Source of the DNA: Advenella sp048381675
Lineage (GTDB): Bacteria; Pseudomonadota; Gammaproteobacteria; Burkholderiales; Burkholderiaceae_B
Reading direction: 5' to 3'
Assembly (NCBI RefSeq): GCF_048381675.1
Contig: NZ_JBLWIS010000001.1
Coordinates: 467,146 to 531,145, forward strand
DNA: 64,000 nucleotides
Shown here: in pieces, positions 17,500-26,957 of the stretch
Numbering within the stretch: the stretch's first letter is position 1
Layout: each line of letters opens with the position of its first letter
Position numbers and translations under genes: made by a program
Notes under the pieces: generated by a model
Told to the model about the DNA's origin: nothing
Seen by the model: the letters and a program-made list of their open reading frames with translations, nothing else
Databases searched by the model: none

Positions 17500-18356
17500 A
17501 TGATCTTGTGGTTTATGGCAATAAAAATGTTAGGGATGTTCATAAAACCTCGGCGTTTGGTCCGTCACCGGTAAAGAACATTAAAATTACCCCAACCAAT
17601 AGTAATACACGTATTTTGTCGGGTGCCCAGTCTTTTTCTTATGGGCAAAGCAGTGTTGCCGCCCAGGTCAAGCCAGGCGTGGCAGGTGGCACAACAGGAG
17701 GTTCCATGAATCTCGGACTGAATTCGGACAGATTGCGGCACCAGATGGTGGCACGCCTGAAGCAAAAAGGCATTACTGATACGCGGGTGCTGGCGGCCAT
17801 GCTGGCGGTACCCCGGCATATATTTGTTGATCAGGGTTTGGCCAGCAGGGCATATGAAGATGCCGCTTTGCCCATTGGGTTTTCACAAACCATTTCCCAA
17901 CCCTGGATTATTTCCAGGATGCTGTCCATTGTGTGCGAAGACAGAAATCCGCAAAAGGTGCTGGAAATTGGTACGGGTTGTGGTTATCAGGCTGCCGTCA
18001 TGGCTCACCTGTTTCCGGTTGTTTATAGCATAGAACGTATAAAAGGCCTTTATGATATGGCACGTGAGCATTTAAGAGACTTGCGCCTGGTTTCCAAAGT
18101 CAGCCTGACCTTCGGTGATGGCATGCTTGGTTTGCCGGCTTATGCGCCTTTTGATGCCATCGTCATTGCCGCGGCTGGCCTGGAGATTCCGGGTGTATTG
18201 TTGCATCAGCTTAGTGTGGGGGGCAGGTTGATTGCCCCTGAAGGCACCAGTAACCAAAGACTGGTTCTTATAGAAAGAACCGGAGAAGCAAGTTGGGACC
18301 GTTCTGAACTTGAGGCCGTGCGCTTCGTTCCGTTACGGTCAGGTACACAATCTTAG
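17484..18356 (+). CDS. pcm: Protein-L-isoaspartate O-methyltransferase
   Basis: Repairs isoaspartyl damage using SAM. 290 residues if started at ATG 17484, which has GGAGG four bases upstream and overlaps surE. The enzyme proper begins near ATG 17706 (MNLGLNSDRLRHQM), itself preceded by AGGAGG at five bases, giving 216 residues. The 74-residue leader is Ser/Gly/Asn-rich and low in complexity; similar leaders occur, as I recall, in Bordetella Pcm. SAM motif I is LEIGTGCGYQAAV, and the substrate loop has LPIGFSQTISQPWI. Two good ribosome sites suggest that both forms may be made. Confidence 0.9.
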   Translation: MRKPIDDLVVYGNKNVRDVHKTSAFGPSPVKNIKITPTNSNTRILSGAQSFSYGQSSVAAQVKPGVAGGTTGGSMNLGLNSDRLRHQMVARLKQKGITDTRVLAAMLAVPRHIFVDQGLASRAYEDAALPIGFSQTISQPWIISRMLSIVCEDRNPQKVLEIGTGCGYQAAVMAHLFPVVYSIERIKGLYDMAREHLRDLRLVSKVSLTFGDGMLGLPAYAPFDAIVIAAAGLEIPGVLLHQLSVGGRLIAPEGTSNQRLVLIERTGEASWDRSELEAVRFVPLRSGTQS

Positions 18357-18399
18357 ATGGAGAATTTTTGCCTTAAATTTAATTGGCAAACTGGATATT

Positions 18400-19113
18400 A
18401 TGAATATGTATTCGTTCAGAAGAAAGTCATTGTTAGTTGGTACGGTATTTATGGCTGCAGTGCTTGCAGGTTGTGGTAGTACCGGAAAAGCGCCAGTATC
18501 CTCCCTGGGTGGCGGTGGTGCTGCGTCTGCAGGGCAATATGTTGTGCAAAGGGGCGATACGCTTTACAGCATTTCGCGCCGCTATAACATGAGTGTTGCC
18601 CAACTGAAGTCATTGAATAATATTTCCGATCCTTCCCAGCTAGAGGTTGGGCAACGTTTGCGTGTCTCATCTTCAGGGGGTGCCAGTAGTCCTGGTAAGG
18701 GATCAGCTGGCACAAACGTATCAACTTCTGCCCCAAGGGCCAGTGATGCCAGCCTGGTTTCATGGACGTGGCCGGTCAAGGGTAATATCATTACCGGCTA
18801 TTCCAGCTCAACCCGTGGTATTGATATTGCTGGCAATACTGGCGATCCGGTTTATGCTGCAGCCTCAGGAACCGTTTCTTATGTCGGTAATGGCTTGCGT
18901 GGCCTGGGTAACCTTATCCTGATCTCACACGGTAATGGCTTTATTACTGCTTATGCACACAACAGCAAGTTGTTGGTCAAAGACAAGCAAAGGGTTAGCA
19001 AAGGGGAAAAAATTGCCGAAGTCGGGCAGTCAGACACAACTTCTCCACGATTGCACTTTGAAATTCGTCGCAATGGCCAGCCGGTCAATCCATTGTCATA
19101 TTTGCCAAAATAA
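18400..19113 (+). CDS. nlpD: NlpD-like lipoprotein, LysM plus degenerate LytM (M23) domain
   Basis: Outer-membrane lipoprotein that activates the septal amidase AmiC. 237 residues from ATG 18400. Signal peptide with lipobox VLAGCG (Cys near residue 24), a LysM domain at about 45-90 (YVVQRGDTLYSISRRYNMS), a Ser/Gly linker, and an M23 domain at about 130-237. The first zinc His is replaced (STRGIDIAG rather than HxGID) and the late HxH is only LHF, so the domain should be a non-hydrolytic activator, as in E. coli NlpD. Third gene of the surE-pcm-nlpD set; rpoS does not follow. Confidence 0.92.
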   Translation: MNMYSFRRKSLLVGTVFMAAVLAGCGSTGKAPVSSLGGGGAASAGQYVVQRGDTLYSISRRYNMSVAQLKSLNNISDPSQLEVGQRLRVSSSGGASSPGKGSAGTNVSTSAPRASDASLVSWTWPVKGNIITGYSSSTRGIDIAGNTGDPVYAAASGTVSYVGNGLRGLGNLILISHGNGFITAYAHNSKLLVKDKQRVSKGEKIAEVGQSDTTSPRLHFEIRRNGQPVNPLSYLPK

Positions 19114-19122
19114 AGTCAGCTT

Positions 19123-19899
19123 ATGCTTCCCACCCTTGTTTTTGATCTTGAAACCATTCCTGATGCGCAGGGAATCCGCAGCCTGAATGGCTGGGATCCT
19201 GGTATGTCCGATGCTGAAGTGGTTGAACGTGCCTCACAAATCAGGATAGAGCAAACCGGATCTGATTTTTTTCCCTTGCATTTGCAAAAAATTGCCGTTA
19301 TTGGCTGTGTTTTTCGTGATGATAACGGGTTCAGGGTCAAAACATTGGGTAAGCCTGAAGATGATGAGGCAACACTGATTAACGGTTTTTTTAAAACCAT
19401 AGAGCGTTATACCCCAAGGCTGGTTAGTTGGAATGGCAATGGTTTTGATTTGCCAGTATTGCATTACCGCAGCCTGATTCACGGTGTCCAGGCACATCGG
19501 TACTGGGATATGGGCGAAGAAGACCGCGACTTCAAATACAATAATTACATCAGTCGTTATCATACGCGGCATATAGACTTAATGGATTTGCTGGCCAAGT
19601 ATAACGGCAGGGCCAATGCCCCATTGGATCAATTGGCCAAGCTTTGCGGTTTTCCTGGCAAGTTGGGTATGGATGGCGGGCAGGTTTGGCCAGCCTGGCA
19701 AGCCGGCAAGGCAGATGAAGTACGTGCTTATTGTGAAACTGATGTTGTCAATACATGGCTGGTCTATTGCCGATTTCGTTTTATCAGGGGAGAAATAGAT
19801 CAGATTGCCTACGATCGAGAAGTGGAACTGGTCCGCCAGTCACTGGAAGAAATCAATGCCCCACATTGGCAGGAATATCTGGCCGTCTGGGATAAGTAA
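19123..19899 (+). CDS. Predicted 3'-5' exonuclease related to the PolB exonuclease domain
   Basis: 258 residues, DEDD-fold nuclease of the DNA_pol_B_exo2 type, standing alone without a polymerase domain. Exo I is VFDLETIPD (Asp and Glu), exo II is SWNGNGFDLPVLHYR, and exo III is YCETDVVNTWLVY, so the metal ligands are all present. The ATG at 19123 follows the nlpD stop by nine bases and the gene is probably cotranscribed with nlpD. It occupies the place where rpoS often sits. The biological substrate (DNA or RNA) is not known from sequence. Confidence 0.85.
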   Translation: MLPTLVFDLETIPDAQGIRSLNGWDPGMSDAEVVERASQIRIEQTGSDFFPLHLQKIAVIGCVFRDDNGFRVKTLGKPEDDEATLINGFFKTIERYTPRLVSWNGNGFDLPVLHYRSLIHGVQAHRYWDMGEEDRDFKYNNYISRYHTRHIDLMDLLAKYNGRANAPLDQLAKLCGFPGKLGMDGGQVWPAWQAGKADEVRAYCETDVVNTWLVYCRFRFIRGEIDQIAYDREVELVRQSLEEINAPHWQEYLAVWDK

Positions 19900-20054
19900 A
19901 GCCAAAATAATAAGCGGAAAGCGGGAGCTATTATTGATGATTTCCTGTTTTCCAGTAACCAATTGAAAATATTCGGGTAAAAGTGCAATAGGTTTGAAAC
20001 CGGTTATGCCTCAAAATAGCTTCACGTTATCAGTAAACACAAAGGAGCTTTACC

Positions 20055-20729
20055 ATGACTAAATCAATTTCTTCATTTGTTGTTAAATCTCTTGCTGTTG
20101 CCACCACCGCATTGGCTATCGGTTCTACATTTTCAATTGCTGCAGCGCAGCCCCAAGATGTTGATGCTCGTCCGGGCATGAATCAAAAAATGGGTGACGG
20201 GTATGGTCAATTCAAAGGTGAGCGTGGGCATGCCAAAAATCGTGGCGAAAAAATGAATGCCAAAGCAGCAATCGTGATTCCCGGTTTTGGTCCCGCAGGT
20301 CAAAAACTGGTTGATGATCTGAAGCTGAGTGATGATCAGAAAGCCAAGCTTCAGGCTGCCCTGGCTAATAAAGAACAGGCGCGTGGCGAACATCGTGATG
20401 TTTTCAAGAAAGTGTTCGACCTGCGTAAGCAGCAAGTAGAATCAGGCAAGCTTGATCCTAAAGCCCTGCTGGAAGCCGAAAAAGAATTGCGTGCCACCAT
20501 GCAGGCAAAACGTGATGCACATCAGGCCCAATGGCTGGTTTTATGGGAAAGTTTCACGCCTGAGCAGCAGGCAACGGTAGGTAAATACTATCAGGAACGC
20601 GCCAAAAACATGCAAGAGCGCAAGGAACAGCGTGCAAAACGCATGGAAGAGCGTCAGGAAAAACGTGAGCAACGCATGGAAAACAGGGCTAAACAGGCTC
20701 CTGTAGAACAGGCTGAAGCAAAATCATAA
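20055..20729 (+). CDS. Spy/CpxP-like (LTxxQ) periplasmic protein with basic C-terminal tail
   Basis: 224 residues with a cleavable signal peptide (cleavage near AIAAAQ, residue 34). The helical core at about 85-180 carries two LTxxQ-type turns, LKLSDDQKAKLQ and FTPEQQATVGKYYQ, which mark the Spy/CpxP group of periplasmic stress chaperones. The last 35 residues are extremely rich in Arg, Glu, Gln and Met (repeats of QERKEQRAKRMEERQEKREQ type), probably one long charged helix. AAAGGAG is well placed before the ATG. No sensor kinase pair is adjacent, so control is unclear. Confidence 0.75.
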   Translation: MTKSISSFVVKSLAVATTALAIGSTFSIAAAQPQDVDARPGMNQKMGDGYGQFKGERGHAKNRGEKMNAKAAIVIPGFGPAGQKLVDDLKLSDDQKAKLQAALANKEQARGEHRDVFKKVFDLRKQQVESGKLDPKALLEAEKELRATMQAKRDAHQAQWLVLWESFTPEQQATVGKYYQERAKNMQERKEQRAKRMEERQEKREQRMENRAKQAPVEQAEAKS

Positions 20730-20774
20730 TACTGTTTGAATAGTTTTGTAGCTGTAACATCTATCCTCTCTTTT

Positions 20775-20803
20775 ATCCCGGTTTTTTTAACCGGGATTTT
20801 TTT
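20775..20803 (+). terminator. Rho-independent terminator after the Spy-like gene
   Basis: ATCCCGGTT (20775-20783) and AACCGGGAT (20789-20797) form a perfect 9-bp stem with a five-T loop, followed by seven T. Confidence 0.85.
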
Positions 20804-20878
20804 ATGTTTTTGACGACTTCGTTCATTTGCACGCATGCTTGAATTTACAATAGGTGCTTCATTTGGATTGGAACAGTC

Positions 20879-22192
20879 ATGTCTGAAGTATTGTCTATAG
20901 AGTCGTTGGATCTTGAGGCACGTGGCATCGCACGTCGTGAAGGAAAAACCATTTTTGTCCAGGGGGCGCTACCCGGAGAGGTGGTTGAAGCCACTATTCT
21001 CAGGAAGAAACCTTCGTATGAAGTTGCCCGCACGCAGCGGGTATTGAAAGAGTCCAGCTTACGGGTAACGCCCCGTTGCCCAAATTTTGGCATGTGCGGT
21101 GGCTGTGCCATGCAACACGTGGATACGGCGACCCAGGTCGCGGTCAAACAGCGGGCACTGGAAGATTGCTTCCGGCATATATCAAAGCTTAACATTCCCC
21201 ATGTGCTGGCGCCCATGCATGGCCCCGATTGGGGTTATCGTTACCGTGCCCGTTTATCGGTGCGTTACGTCAGAAAAAAAGGCACGGTTCTGGTTGGGTT
21301 TCATGAACGCAAAAGCGGATATGTTGCCGATATGACTGAATGCCATATTTTGCCTAAACATGTATCTGATTTATTGGTACCTTTGCGGCAGCTTATTGGC
21401 AATTTAAGCGTATGTGAGCGGGTTCCGCAGATTGAAGTGGCAATTGGGGATGGCGTTACGGTTTTAACCATCCGCCATATGGATCCGTTTACAGAAAATG
21501 ATCTTGCCTTGCTGGATGATTTTGCAGATAAACATCAAATTATCTGGTGGGTACAGTCCAAAGGACCTGAAACAGTCAAACCCTTGCATGAAAAAGATGC
21601 AGGCAAACTGGCTTACAGCCTCCCGCAATTTGGCTTGCGCATGGCCTATAAGCCTACTGACTTTACCCAGGTTAATCATCAGATCAATCAGGCCCTTATT
21701 GCCAGGGCACTTAATTTGCTGAATGTGCAATCCCAGGACAGGGTGGCTGATTTGTTTTGCGGCTTGGGTAATTTTACTTTGCCCTTGGCCACTAAAGCCC
21801 GTGAGGTGGTGGGTATAGAAGGCAGTAAAACCCTGACAGACAGGGCGCTTGATGCCGCAAAAGACCATGGCCTTGAGCATAAAACAAGTTTCTCTACCCT
21901 GAATCTGTTTGAGGTGGATGTGCAATGGTTACGGGATCTTGGCTATTTTGACCGGATGCTGATTGATCCGCCCCGTGAAGGGGCGCTGGAGGTAGCCCGG
22001 GCATTGGCACAACTCACGTCAGCGGAAAGACCCAAGCGTATCGTTTATGTTTCCTGTAATCCGGCGACACTGGCGCGTGATGCGGGTGTCTTGGTTGAAA
22101 ACGGAGCTTACAAACTGATATCGGCTGGTGTCATCAATATGTTTCCCCATACTGCCCATGTAGAGTCCATAGCCGTGTTTGAGTCCTGTTAA
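20879..22192 (+). CDS. rlmD: 23S rRNA (uracil-1939-C5)-methyltransferase
   Basis: 437 residues in three parts. An N-terminal TRAM domain (IESLDLEARGIARREGKTIFV) is followed by a 4Fe-4S cluster site with CPNFGMCGGC plus the earlier and later Cys. The C-terminal Rossmann methyltransferase has DLFCGLGNFTLPLA for SAM, DPPREGA, and the catalytic VSCNPATLARD. That arrangement distinguishes RlmD from RlmCD and TrmA. It has its own transcription unit after the terminator at 20775, and cfa is convergent downstream. Confidence 0.95.
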   Translation: MSEVLSIESLDLEARGIARREGKTIFVQGALPGEVVEATILRKKPSYEVARTQRVLKESSLRVTPRCPNFGMCGGCAMQHVDTATQVAVKQRALEDCFRHISKLNIPHVLAPMHGPDWGYRYRARLSVRYVRKKGTVLVGFHERKSGYVADMTECHILPKHVSDLLVPLRQLIGNLSVCERVPQIEVAIGDGVTVLTIRHMDPFTENDLALLDDFADKHQIIWWVQSKGPETVKPLHEKDAGKLAYSLPQFGLRMAYKPTDFTQVNHQINQALIARALNLLNVQSQDRVADLFCGLGNFTLPLATKAREVVGIEGSKTLTDRALDAAKDHGLEHKTSFSTLNLFEVDVQWLRDLGYFDRMLIDPPREGALEVARALAQLTSAERPKRIVYVSCNPATLARDAGVLVENGAYKLISAGVINMFPHTAHVESIAVFESC

Positions 22193-22227
22193 ACACAAGA
22201 GAGTGGGTTATCTTTGCCTGAAGTGTT

Positions 22228-23388
22228 TTATAGCTTGGGACGTCGATAACCCCCTTTTATACCCTCCGGAGACAGGACCAATTGCCATAATTGATTTGAG
22301 CGTGCCCTGAATGAACCGGCGCAGACCAATAAATAATAACGCCACATCCGATAAAAACGTTCAGAATACTGGTTCTTGAATTCATGCCAGTGTTTTTCGA
22401 AGTTGGCATGCCAGGCCATCAGGGTTTTGTCATAATCGGCCCCAAAATTGTGAATATCCTCAATCACGAACAAAGACTCCAGTGAATCGGAAATCTGGCC
22501 AATGACAGGGACTTCCCCATTGGGGAAAATATATTTGTCAATCCAGGGGTCGGGGTGGTGGTCGCGAATTTGTCCGCCAATGGTGTGCAGTAAAAACAAG
22601 CCGTCTTCCTTCAGGTTGCGACGGGCCACCTCGAAATAGGTGCGATAGTTTTTGCGTCCGACATGCTCAAACATGCCCAGGCTGACAATTGCATCATATT
22701 GCTCATGCAGGTCTCGATAATCTTGCAGGCGAAACGTAACCGGCAGGCCTTGGCATAATTGTTCGCCGTATTCGGCCTGTTCTTTTGAAATGGTTATCCC
22801 TGTGCAGCGCACACCATAATTTTCTGCCGCATAACGCATGAAGCTGCCCCAGCCACAGCCGATGTCCAGGACATGCATGCCGGGTTTCAAGTCCAGTTTT
22901 TGGCAGACCAGATCCAGTTTTGCCAACTGCGCATCATTCAGGTTGTCGGCCTTGTCCCAATAGCCGCAGGTGTAAGTCATGTAGGGATCTAACATTTTGG
23001 CAAAAAAATCATTGCCAATGTCATAGTGTGTTTCTCCGACTTCCCATGCGCGGGTACGGGTTTGGTGATTCAGGATTTGTGCCCGCAGGCTGTACCACAG
23101 GGTGCTCAGGTTTCTTATTTTGGTATCCAGTTTGGTACGCAGGATTATATTAATGAGCTCGTCAATTTGTTGGCAATCCCACATGCCGGCCATATAGCTT
23201 TCACCCAGGCCCTTGCTGCCATGTGCCAGGATCAGGTCGGCTGCCGTGGGGTCGTGAATCTTGATATCCCAGGGGTGATTGCCATTGATGGTGATGTTGC
23301 TGCAGGCCAATAATTGTTTAAGGTATTCGTATGATTTATTGGTGACTGGTTTTGGATTGTCTACTCCTGTTAACTCCTGGTGTTTCAT
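22228..23388 (-). CDS. cfa: Cyclopropane-fatty-acyl-phospholipid synthase
   Basis: Adds a SAM-derived methylene to unsaturated acyl chains of membrane phospholipids. 386 residues from ATG 23388 (MKHQELTGVD), which has AAAGGAA upstream; the longer frame to 23430 has no ribosome site. The SAM site is VLDIGCGWGSF near residue 160, with YTCGYWDKADNLNDAQ before it and MFEHVGRKNYRTYF for bicarbonate and lipid binding after it. In many bacteria this gene is RpoS-dependent, and rpoS is absent from its usual site in this window. Confidence 0.94.
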   Translation of the reverse strand: MKHQELTGVDNPKPVTNKSYEYLKQLLACSNITINGNHPWDIKIHDPTAADLILAHGSKGLGESYMAGMWDCQQIDELINIILRTKLDTKIRNLSTLWYSLRAQILNHQTRTRAWEVGETHYDIGNDFFAKMLDPYMTYTCGYWDKADNLNDAQLAKLDLVCQKLDLKPGMHVLDIGCGWGSFMRYAAENYGVRCTGITISKEQAEYGEQLCQGLPVTFRLQDYRDLHEQYDAIVSLGMFEHVGRKNYRTYFEVARRNLKEDGLFLLHTIGGQIRDHHPDPWIDKYIFPNGEVPVIGQISDSLESLFVIEDIHNFGADYDKTLMAWHANFEKHWHEFKNQYSERFYRMWRYYLLVCAGSFRARSNQLWQLVLSPEGIKGGYRRPKL

Positions 23389-23545
23389 GTGCTTTCCTTT
23401 AGTGGTATGTAAAGAAAACAACTGCATCAATAAATGATGGGCAATTGTGAAATACAGGAAGTGGATGCCTTTCTGGATTTAAAGGAACCCCTTTCTTTTT
23501 ATAGTTTATAACTTAACATTGTGACCATAAAATTTCAAATTTTAT

Positions 23546-24463
23546 TTATGAGGCTCTAATGCCTGATAGGTTTTTAAAGCAAATTTCCCTGGCCAGGGTT
23601 AGAAAAGCCTGAATATAACTGGCTCTCCGGTCTTCACTGCGTACAGCGGCATACAGTGTTTGCCAAATACCAGGGGGGGTACCTAAATGACAGATCTTAA
23701 GCCATTCCTGGTTGACGTAATCGGTCAGGGTCCAGTTGGGAAGGGCTGCCACGCCTCGATTGCTGTTAACCAGTTGGATGATCATGGGAGTCAACTCAGC
23801 TGTTCTCGTGGCTGCAGGCTCGATATCGGCCGGCTCAAGAAAAGTACTGTAAATATCCAGTCGGTCTTTATCAACCGGGTAGGTAATCAAGACTTGGTTA
23901 GCAAGATCTTGGGGCTTGATATATCGCTTTTGCGAAAGCGGATTGGCAGCGGATACGGCAACAACCAACTCATATTTGAACAATGGGATGTAATCAATGT
24001 TTTCCGAACGTACAGGGTCTGAGGTAATGACCAGATCCAGATCGCCCCGGCGCAGAGCAGGGAAAGGCGCAAAAGAAAATGCCGCTGATAGATCCAGTGA
24101 AATTTGTGGCCATTGTTGCCGGTAGGCGTCAAGGGCGGGCATCAGCCATTCAAAGCAGGAATGGCACTCAATGGCAAGGTGCAGCCTGCCGGTGTTGCCT
24201 GCTGCCAGTTTTTGCAGCTCTCTTTCGGTTGATTTGATTTTTGGCAGGATATCGTCAGCCAGCGCAAGTATGCGCAAGCCGGCGGTTGTTAGTCTGGCGG
24301 GGCGGGTGCGACGATTCAATACGCTGGTGCCCAGCCTGTTTTCAAGGTCGCGCAGCTGGTGTGAAAGGGCAGATTGGGTAACAGAGAGATGGTCGGCTGC
24401 TTCCTGGAGATTGCCAAAATTTCGAATTGCCGTAAGCGTTTCAAGATGTTTGATTTCCAGCAT
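23546..24463 (-). CDS. metR: LysR-type regulator of methionine synthesis
   Basis: 305 residues. The winged helix-turn-helix lies at 1-60 (LTAIRNFGNLQEAADHLSVT, SALSHQLRDLENRLG) and the effector domain at about 90-300. Divergent from metE with a 179-base AT-rich gap, the standard MetR/metE layout, in which MetR with homocysteine activates metE. A decayed paralogue lies at 7262-7587. No direct match to the E. coli TGAANNNNNTTCA box was found, but the gap contains several AT-rich inverted repeats. Confidence 0.9.
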   Translation of the reverse strand: MLEIKHLETLTAIRNFGNLQEAADHLSVTQSALSHQLRDLENRLGTSVLNRRTRPARLTTAGLRILALADDILPKIKSTERELQKLAAGNTGRLHLAIECHSCFEWLMPALDAYRQQWPQISLDLSAAFSFAPFPALRRGDLDLVITSDPVRSENIDYIPLFKYELVVAVSAANPLSQKRYIKPQDLANQVLITYPVDKDRLDIYSTFLEPADIEPAATRTAELTPMIIQLVNSNRGVAALPNWTLTDYVNQEWLKICHLGTPPGIWQTLYAAVRSEDRRASYIQAFLTLAREICFKNLSGIRAS

Positions 24464-24642
24464 ATGTAGGTTCTTTTAAACAGGATTGTTAGTTTGTATG
24501 ATTTAAATATTATTTAAAATCAATGAGTTATATTTAAATATTAGAATTTCTCATGTTATGTTTAAAATTTTGAGATATATTCATGTTAATTGTAAGGCAA
24601 AATCCAAATACTTGATAATTATTCATGCTATTTAGGATTAAT
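24464..24642. promoter_or_regulatory. metR-metE divergent control region
   Basis: The 179 bases are strongly AT-rich. They hold GATTT/AAATC arms around 24500-24520 and ATGAG/CTCAT arms around 24522-24555. Either could be a MetR operator; which one cannot be decided by eye. No cobalamin, SAM or SAH riboswitch signature is visible. Confidence 0.4.
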
Positions 24643-26937
24643 ATGACAATAATTCATAATTTAGGCTTCCCCAGGATTGGTGTTCAACGGGAACTGAAAA
24701 AAGCGCTGGAACAATATTGGAGTGGGAAAATCAATGCCGAGGCCCTTGGGGCTGTCGCGCAGGAGCTCAGGAGGAGACATTGGCAACAGCAGGCAGATGC
24801 GGGCGTTTCCTTGCTGCCCGTGGGGGACTTTGCCTGGTATGACCAGATTCTGGAATGGAGTACCTTGATTGGGGCGGTTCCTGCCCGTTTTGAACAAGAT
24901 CCCAATCAGGAAGTGGGGCTGGACACTTTGTTCAGGATGGCGCGCGGCAAGGCACCGACCGGACAGGCCACAGCTGCCTGTGAAATGACCAAGTGGTTTG
25001 ATACCAATTATCACTATATTGTTCCTGAGCTGGAAGCCGGACAAACATTCCGGATTGTCCGCGGTTATCTGTTTGATCATGTCGATGAGGCATTGTCCCA
25101 AGGCTATCAAGTCAAGCCGGTTATCCCCGGTTTATTAAGCTATTTGTGGTTAAGCAAGGGCGAAGATTTCACCAATGGCGCAGCTGACGAGCGCAAGCTG
25201 GCCTTGATTCCTGCCTTGCTCGAGGTTTATCAACAGGTATTGGCACGCTTGCATGCGCAGGGCGTAGAGTGGGTGCAGATTGATGAACCCATCCTGACAC
25301 TGGAGTTGCCCCAGGCCTGGCAAGCGGCTTTCAGGCAGGTGTATCAACAACTGGCACAACAGAAACAGAAAATTTTGCTGGCAACGTATTTTGAAGGTCT
25401 TCATGACAATCTTTCCGTGGTAAGCAGTTTGCCGGTAGCCGGTTTGCATGTGGATCTGGTGCGTGGCAATCATTGTCTTCAATCTATCGCTGATTACCTT
25501 CAGCCAGAACAGGTCTTGTCGGCCGGCATTGTCAGTGGCCGTGATATCTGGCGAACTGATCTGGAAGCGGCTGCTGCCCGCTTGCAACCGTTAAAAGAAC
25601 AACTGGGTGAAAATTTATGGTTGGCGCCGTCTTGCTCTTTATTGCATGTGCCGGTGGATCTGGCTTATGAAGTCAAACTTGATGAAGAAATAAAATCCTG
25701 GCTTTCTTTTGCGATCCAGAAGCTGGAGGAGTTAACCGTACTGGCGGCTGTGCTGGATAAACGCCTGACACCTTCTATTGAGGATTTCCTGGCCCGGCAG
25801 CAACAGGCGCTTAATAACAGAAAAATATCAAAGCGGATTCATAACCCGTTGGTTCAACAGCAACTTTCCCAATCCAGTCAGATCAGGCGTGATCGCACAC
25901 CCTATAAAGAGCGTGTGCAAAAACAGCGTGAAGCCTTGGACTTGCCCCTGTTTCCGACGACGACTATTGGTTCATTTCCGCAAACCACGGAAATCAGGGC
26001 TTTGCGTCGTGACTGGAAACAGGGTGCCCTGAGTGATGCAAAGTATGAGGCATCCATCAAGGAAGAAATTGCCAAGGTAGTGACTTTTCAGGAGGAGGTC
26101 GGGCTGGATGTGCTGGTTCACGGAGAACCTGAGCGCAATGATATGGTTGAGTATTTTGGTGAACTGCTGGCTGGCTATGCTTTCACTGAAAATGGCTGGG
26201 TACAGAGCTATGGTTCACGCTGCGTAAAACCACCTATTATTTTTGGGGATGTTGCCCGTGTTATTCCCATGACGGTAGGGTGGACGGCTTATGCCCAATC
26301 CCTGACTAAAAAGCCGATGAAAGGCATGCTGACTGGCCCGGTTACCTTGTTGCAATGGTCATTTGTCCGTGATGACCAGCCACGGGAGCAAACATGCCGT
26401 CAACTGGCATTGGCATTGCGAGAGGAAATTCTTGATCTTGAGAAAGCGGGAATTGGCATTATCCAGATTGATGAGCCTGCATTTCGCGAGGGTTTGCCAC
26501 TTCGCAAGGGAAAATGGCAGTCTTATCTGGACTGGGCGGTTGATGCGTTTCGCCTGTCAACTTCTGGCGTTGAGGATACCACGCAAATCCATACGCACAT
26601 GTGCTATGCCGAATTCAATGACATCATTGAGGCGATTGCCGCTATGGATGCCGATGTGATTACCATAGAAACCTCCCGTTCCAATATGGAATTGTTGCGT
26701 GCTTTTGAAGAATTCCATTATCCCAATGAAATTGGTCCTGGTGTTTATGATATTCATTCCCCGAATATTCCGGATACCGACTGGATGGTACGACTGATGG
26801 AAAAAGCCTCTGGGCAGATAGATAAACAGCGTTTATGGGTCAATCCTGATTGTGGGCTGAAAACAAGGGGGTGGCCTGAAACCCGAGCTGCACTTGAAAA
26901 AATGGTTGAGGCGGCCAAGGCCTTGAGATTGCAATAG
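24643..26937 (+). CDS. metE: Cobalamin-independent methionine synthase
   Basis: Methylates homocysteine from 5-methyltetrahydrofolate polyglutamate. 764 residues from ATG 24643, preceded by AGGA; an in-frame codon at 24625 gives a useless six-residue extension. Two-barrel MetE: N-terminal barrel to about 400, then the catalytic barrel with FPTTTIGSFPQT, EPERNDMVEYF, QIDEPAFREGLP, zinc ligands in THMCYAEF and a final Cys in NPDCGLKTRGW. It is the only intact methionine synthase in this window, controlled by metR. Confidence 0.97.
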   Translation: MTIIHNLGFPRIGVQRELKKALEQYWSGKINAEALGAVAQELRRRHWQQQADAGVSLLPVGDFAWYDQILEWSTLIGAVPARFEQDPNQEVGLDTLFRMARGKAPTGQATAACEMTKWFDTNYHYIVPELEAGQTFRIVRGYLFDHVDEALSQGYQVKPVIPGLLSYLWLSKGEDFTNGAADERKLALIPALLEVYQQVLARLHAQGVEWVQIDEPILTLELPQAWQAAFRQVYQQLAQQKQKILLATYFEGLHDNLSVVSSLPVAGLHVDLVRGNHCLQSIADYLQPEQVLSAGIVSGRDIWRTDLEAAAARLQPLKEQLGENLWLAPSCSLLHVPVDLAYEVKLDEEIKSWLSFAIQKLEELTVLAAVLDKRLTPSIEDFLARQQQALNNRKISKRIHNPLVQQQLSQSSQIRRDRTPYKERVQKQREALDLPLFPTTTIGSFPQTTEIRALRRDWKQGALSDAKYEASIKEEIAKVVTFQEEVGLDVLVHGEPERNDMVEYFGELLAGYAFTENGWVQSYGSRCVKPPIIFGDVARVIPMTVGWTAYAQSLTKKPMKGMLTGPVTLLQWSFVRDDQPREQTCRQLALALREEILDLEKAGIGIIQIDEPAFREGLPLRKGKWQSYLDWAVDAFRLSTSGVEDTTQIHTHMCYAEFNDIIEAIAAMDADVITIETSRSNMELLRAFEEFHYPNEIGPGVYDIHSPNIPDTDWMVRLMEKASGQIDKQRLWVNPDCGLKTRGWPETRAALEKMVEAAKALRLQ

Positions 26938-26957
26938 GCTATAAATTTTGATTGATA

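Noticed and set aside
24464..24642. SAM, SAH or cobalamin riboswitch before metE
   Set aside because: Too short and too AT-rich, no class signatures; the divergent metR explains control.
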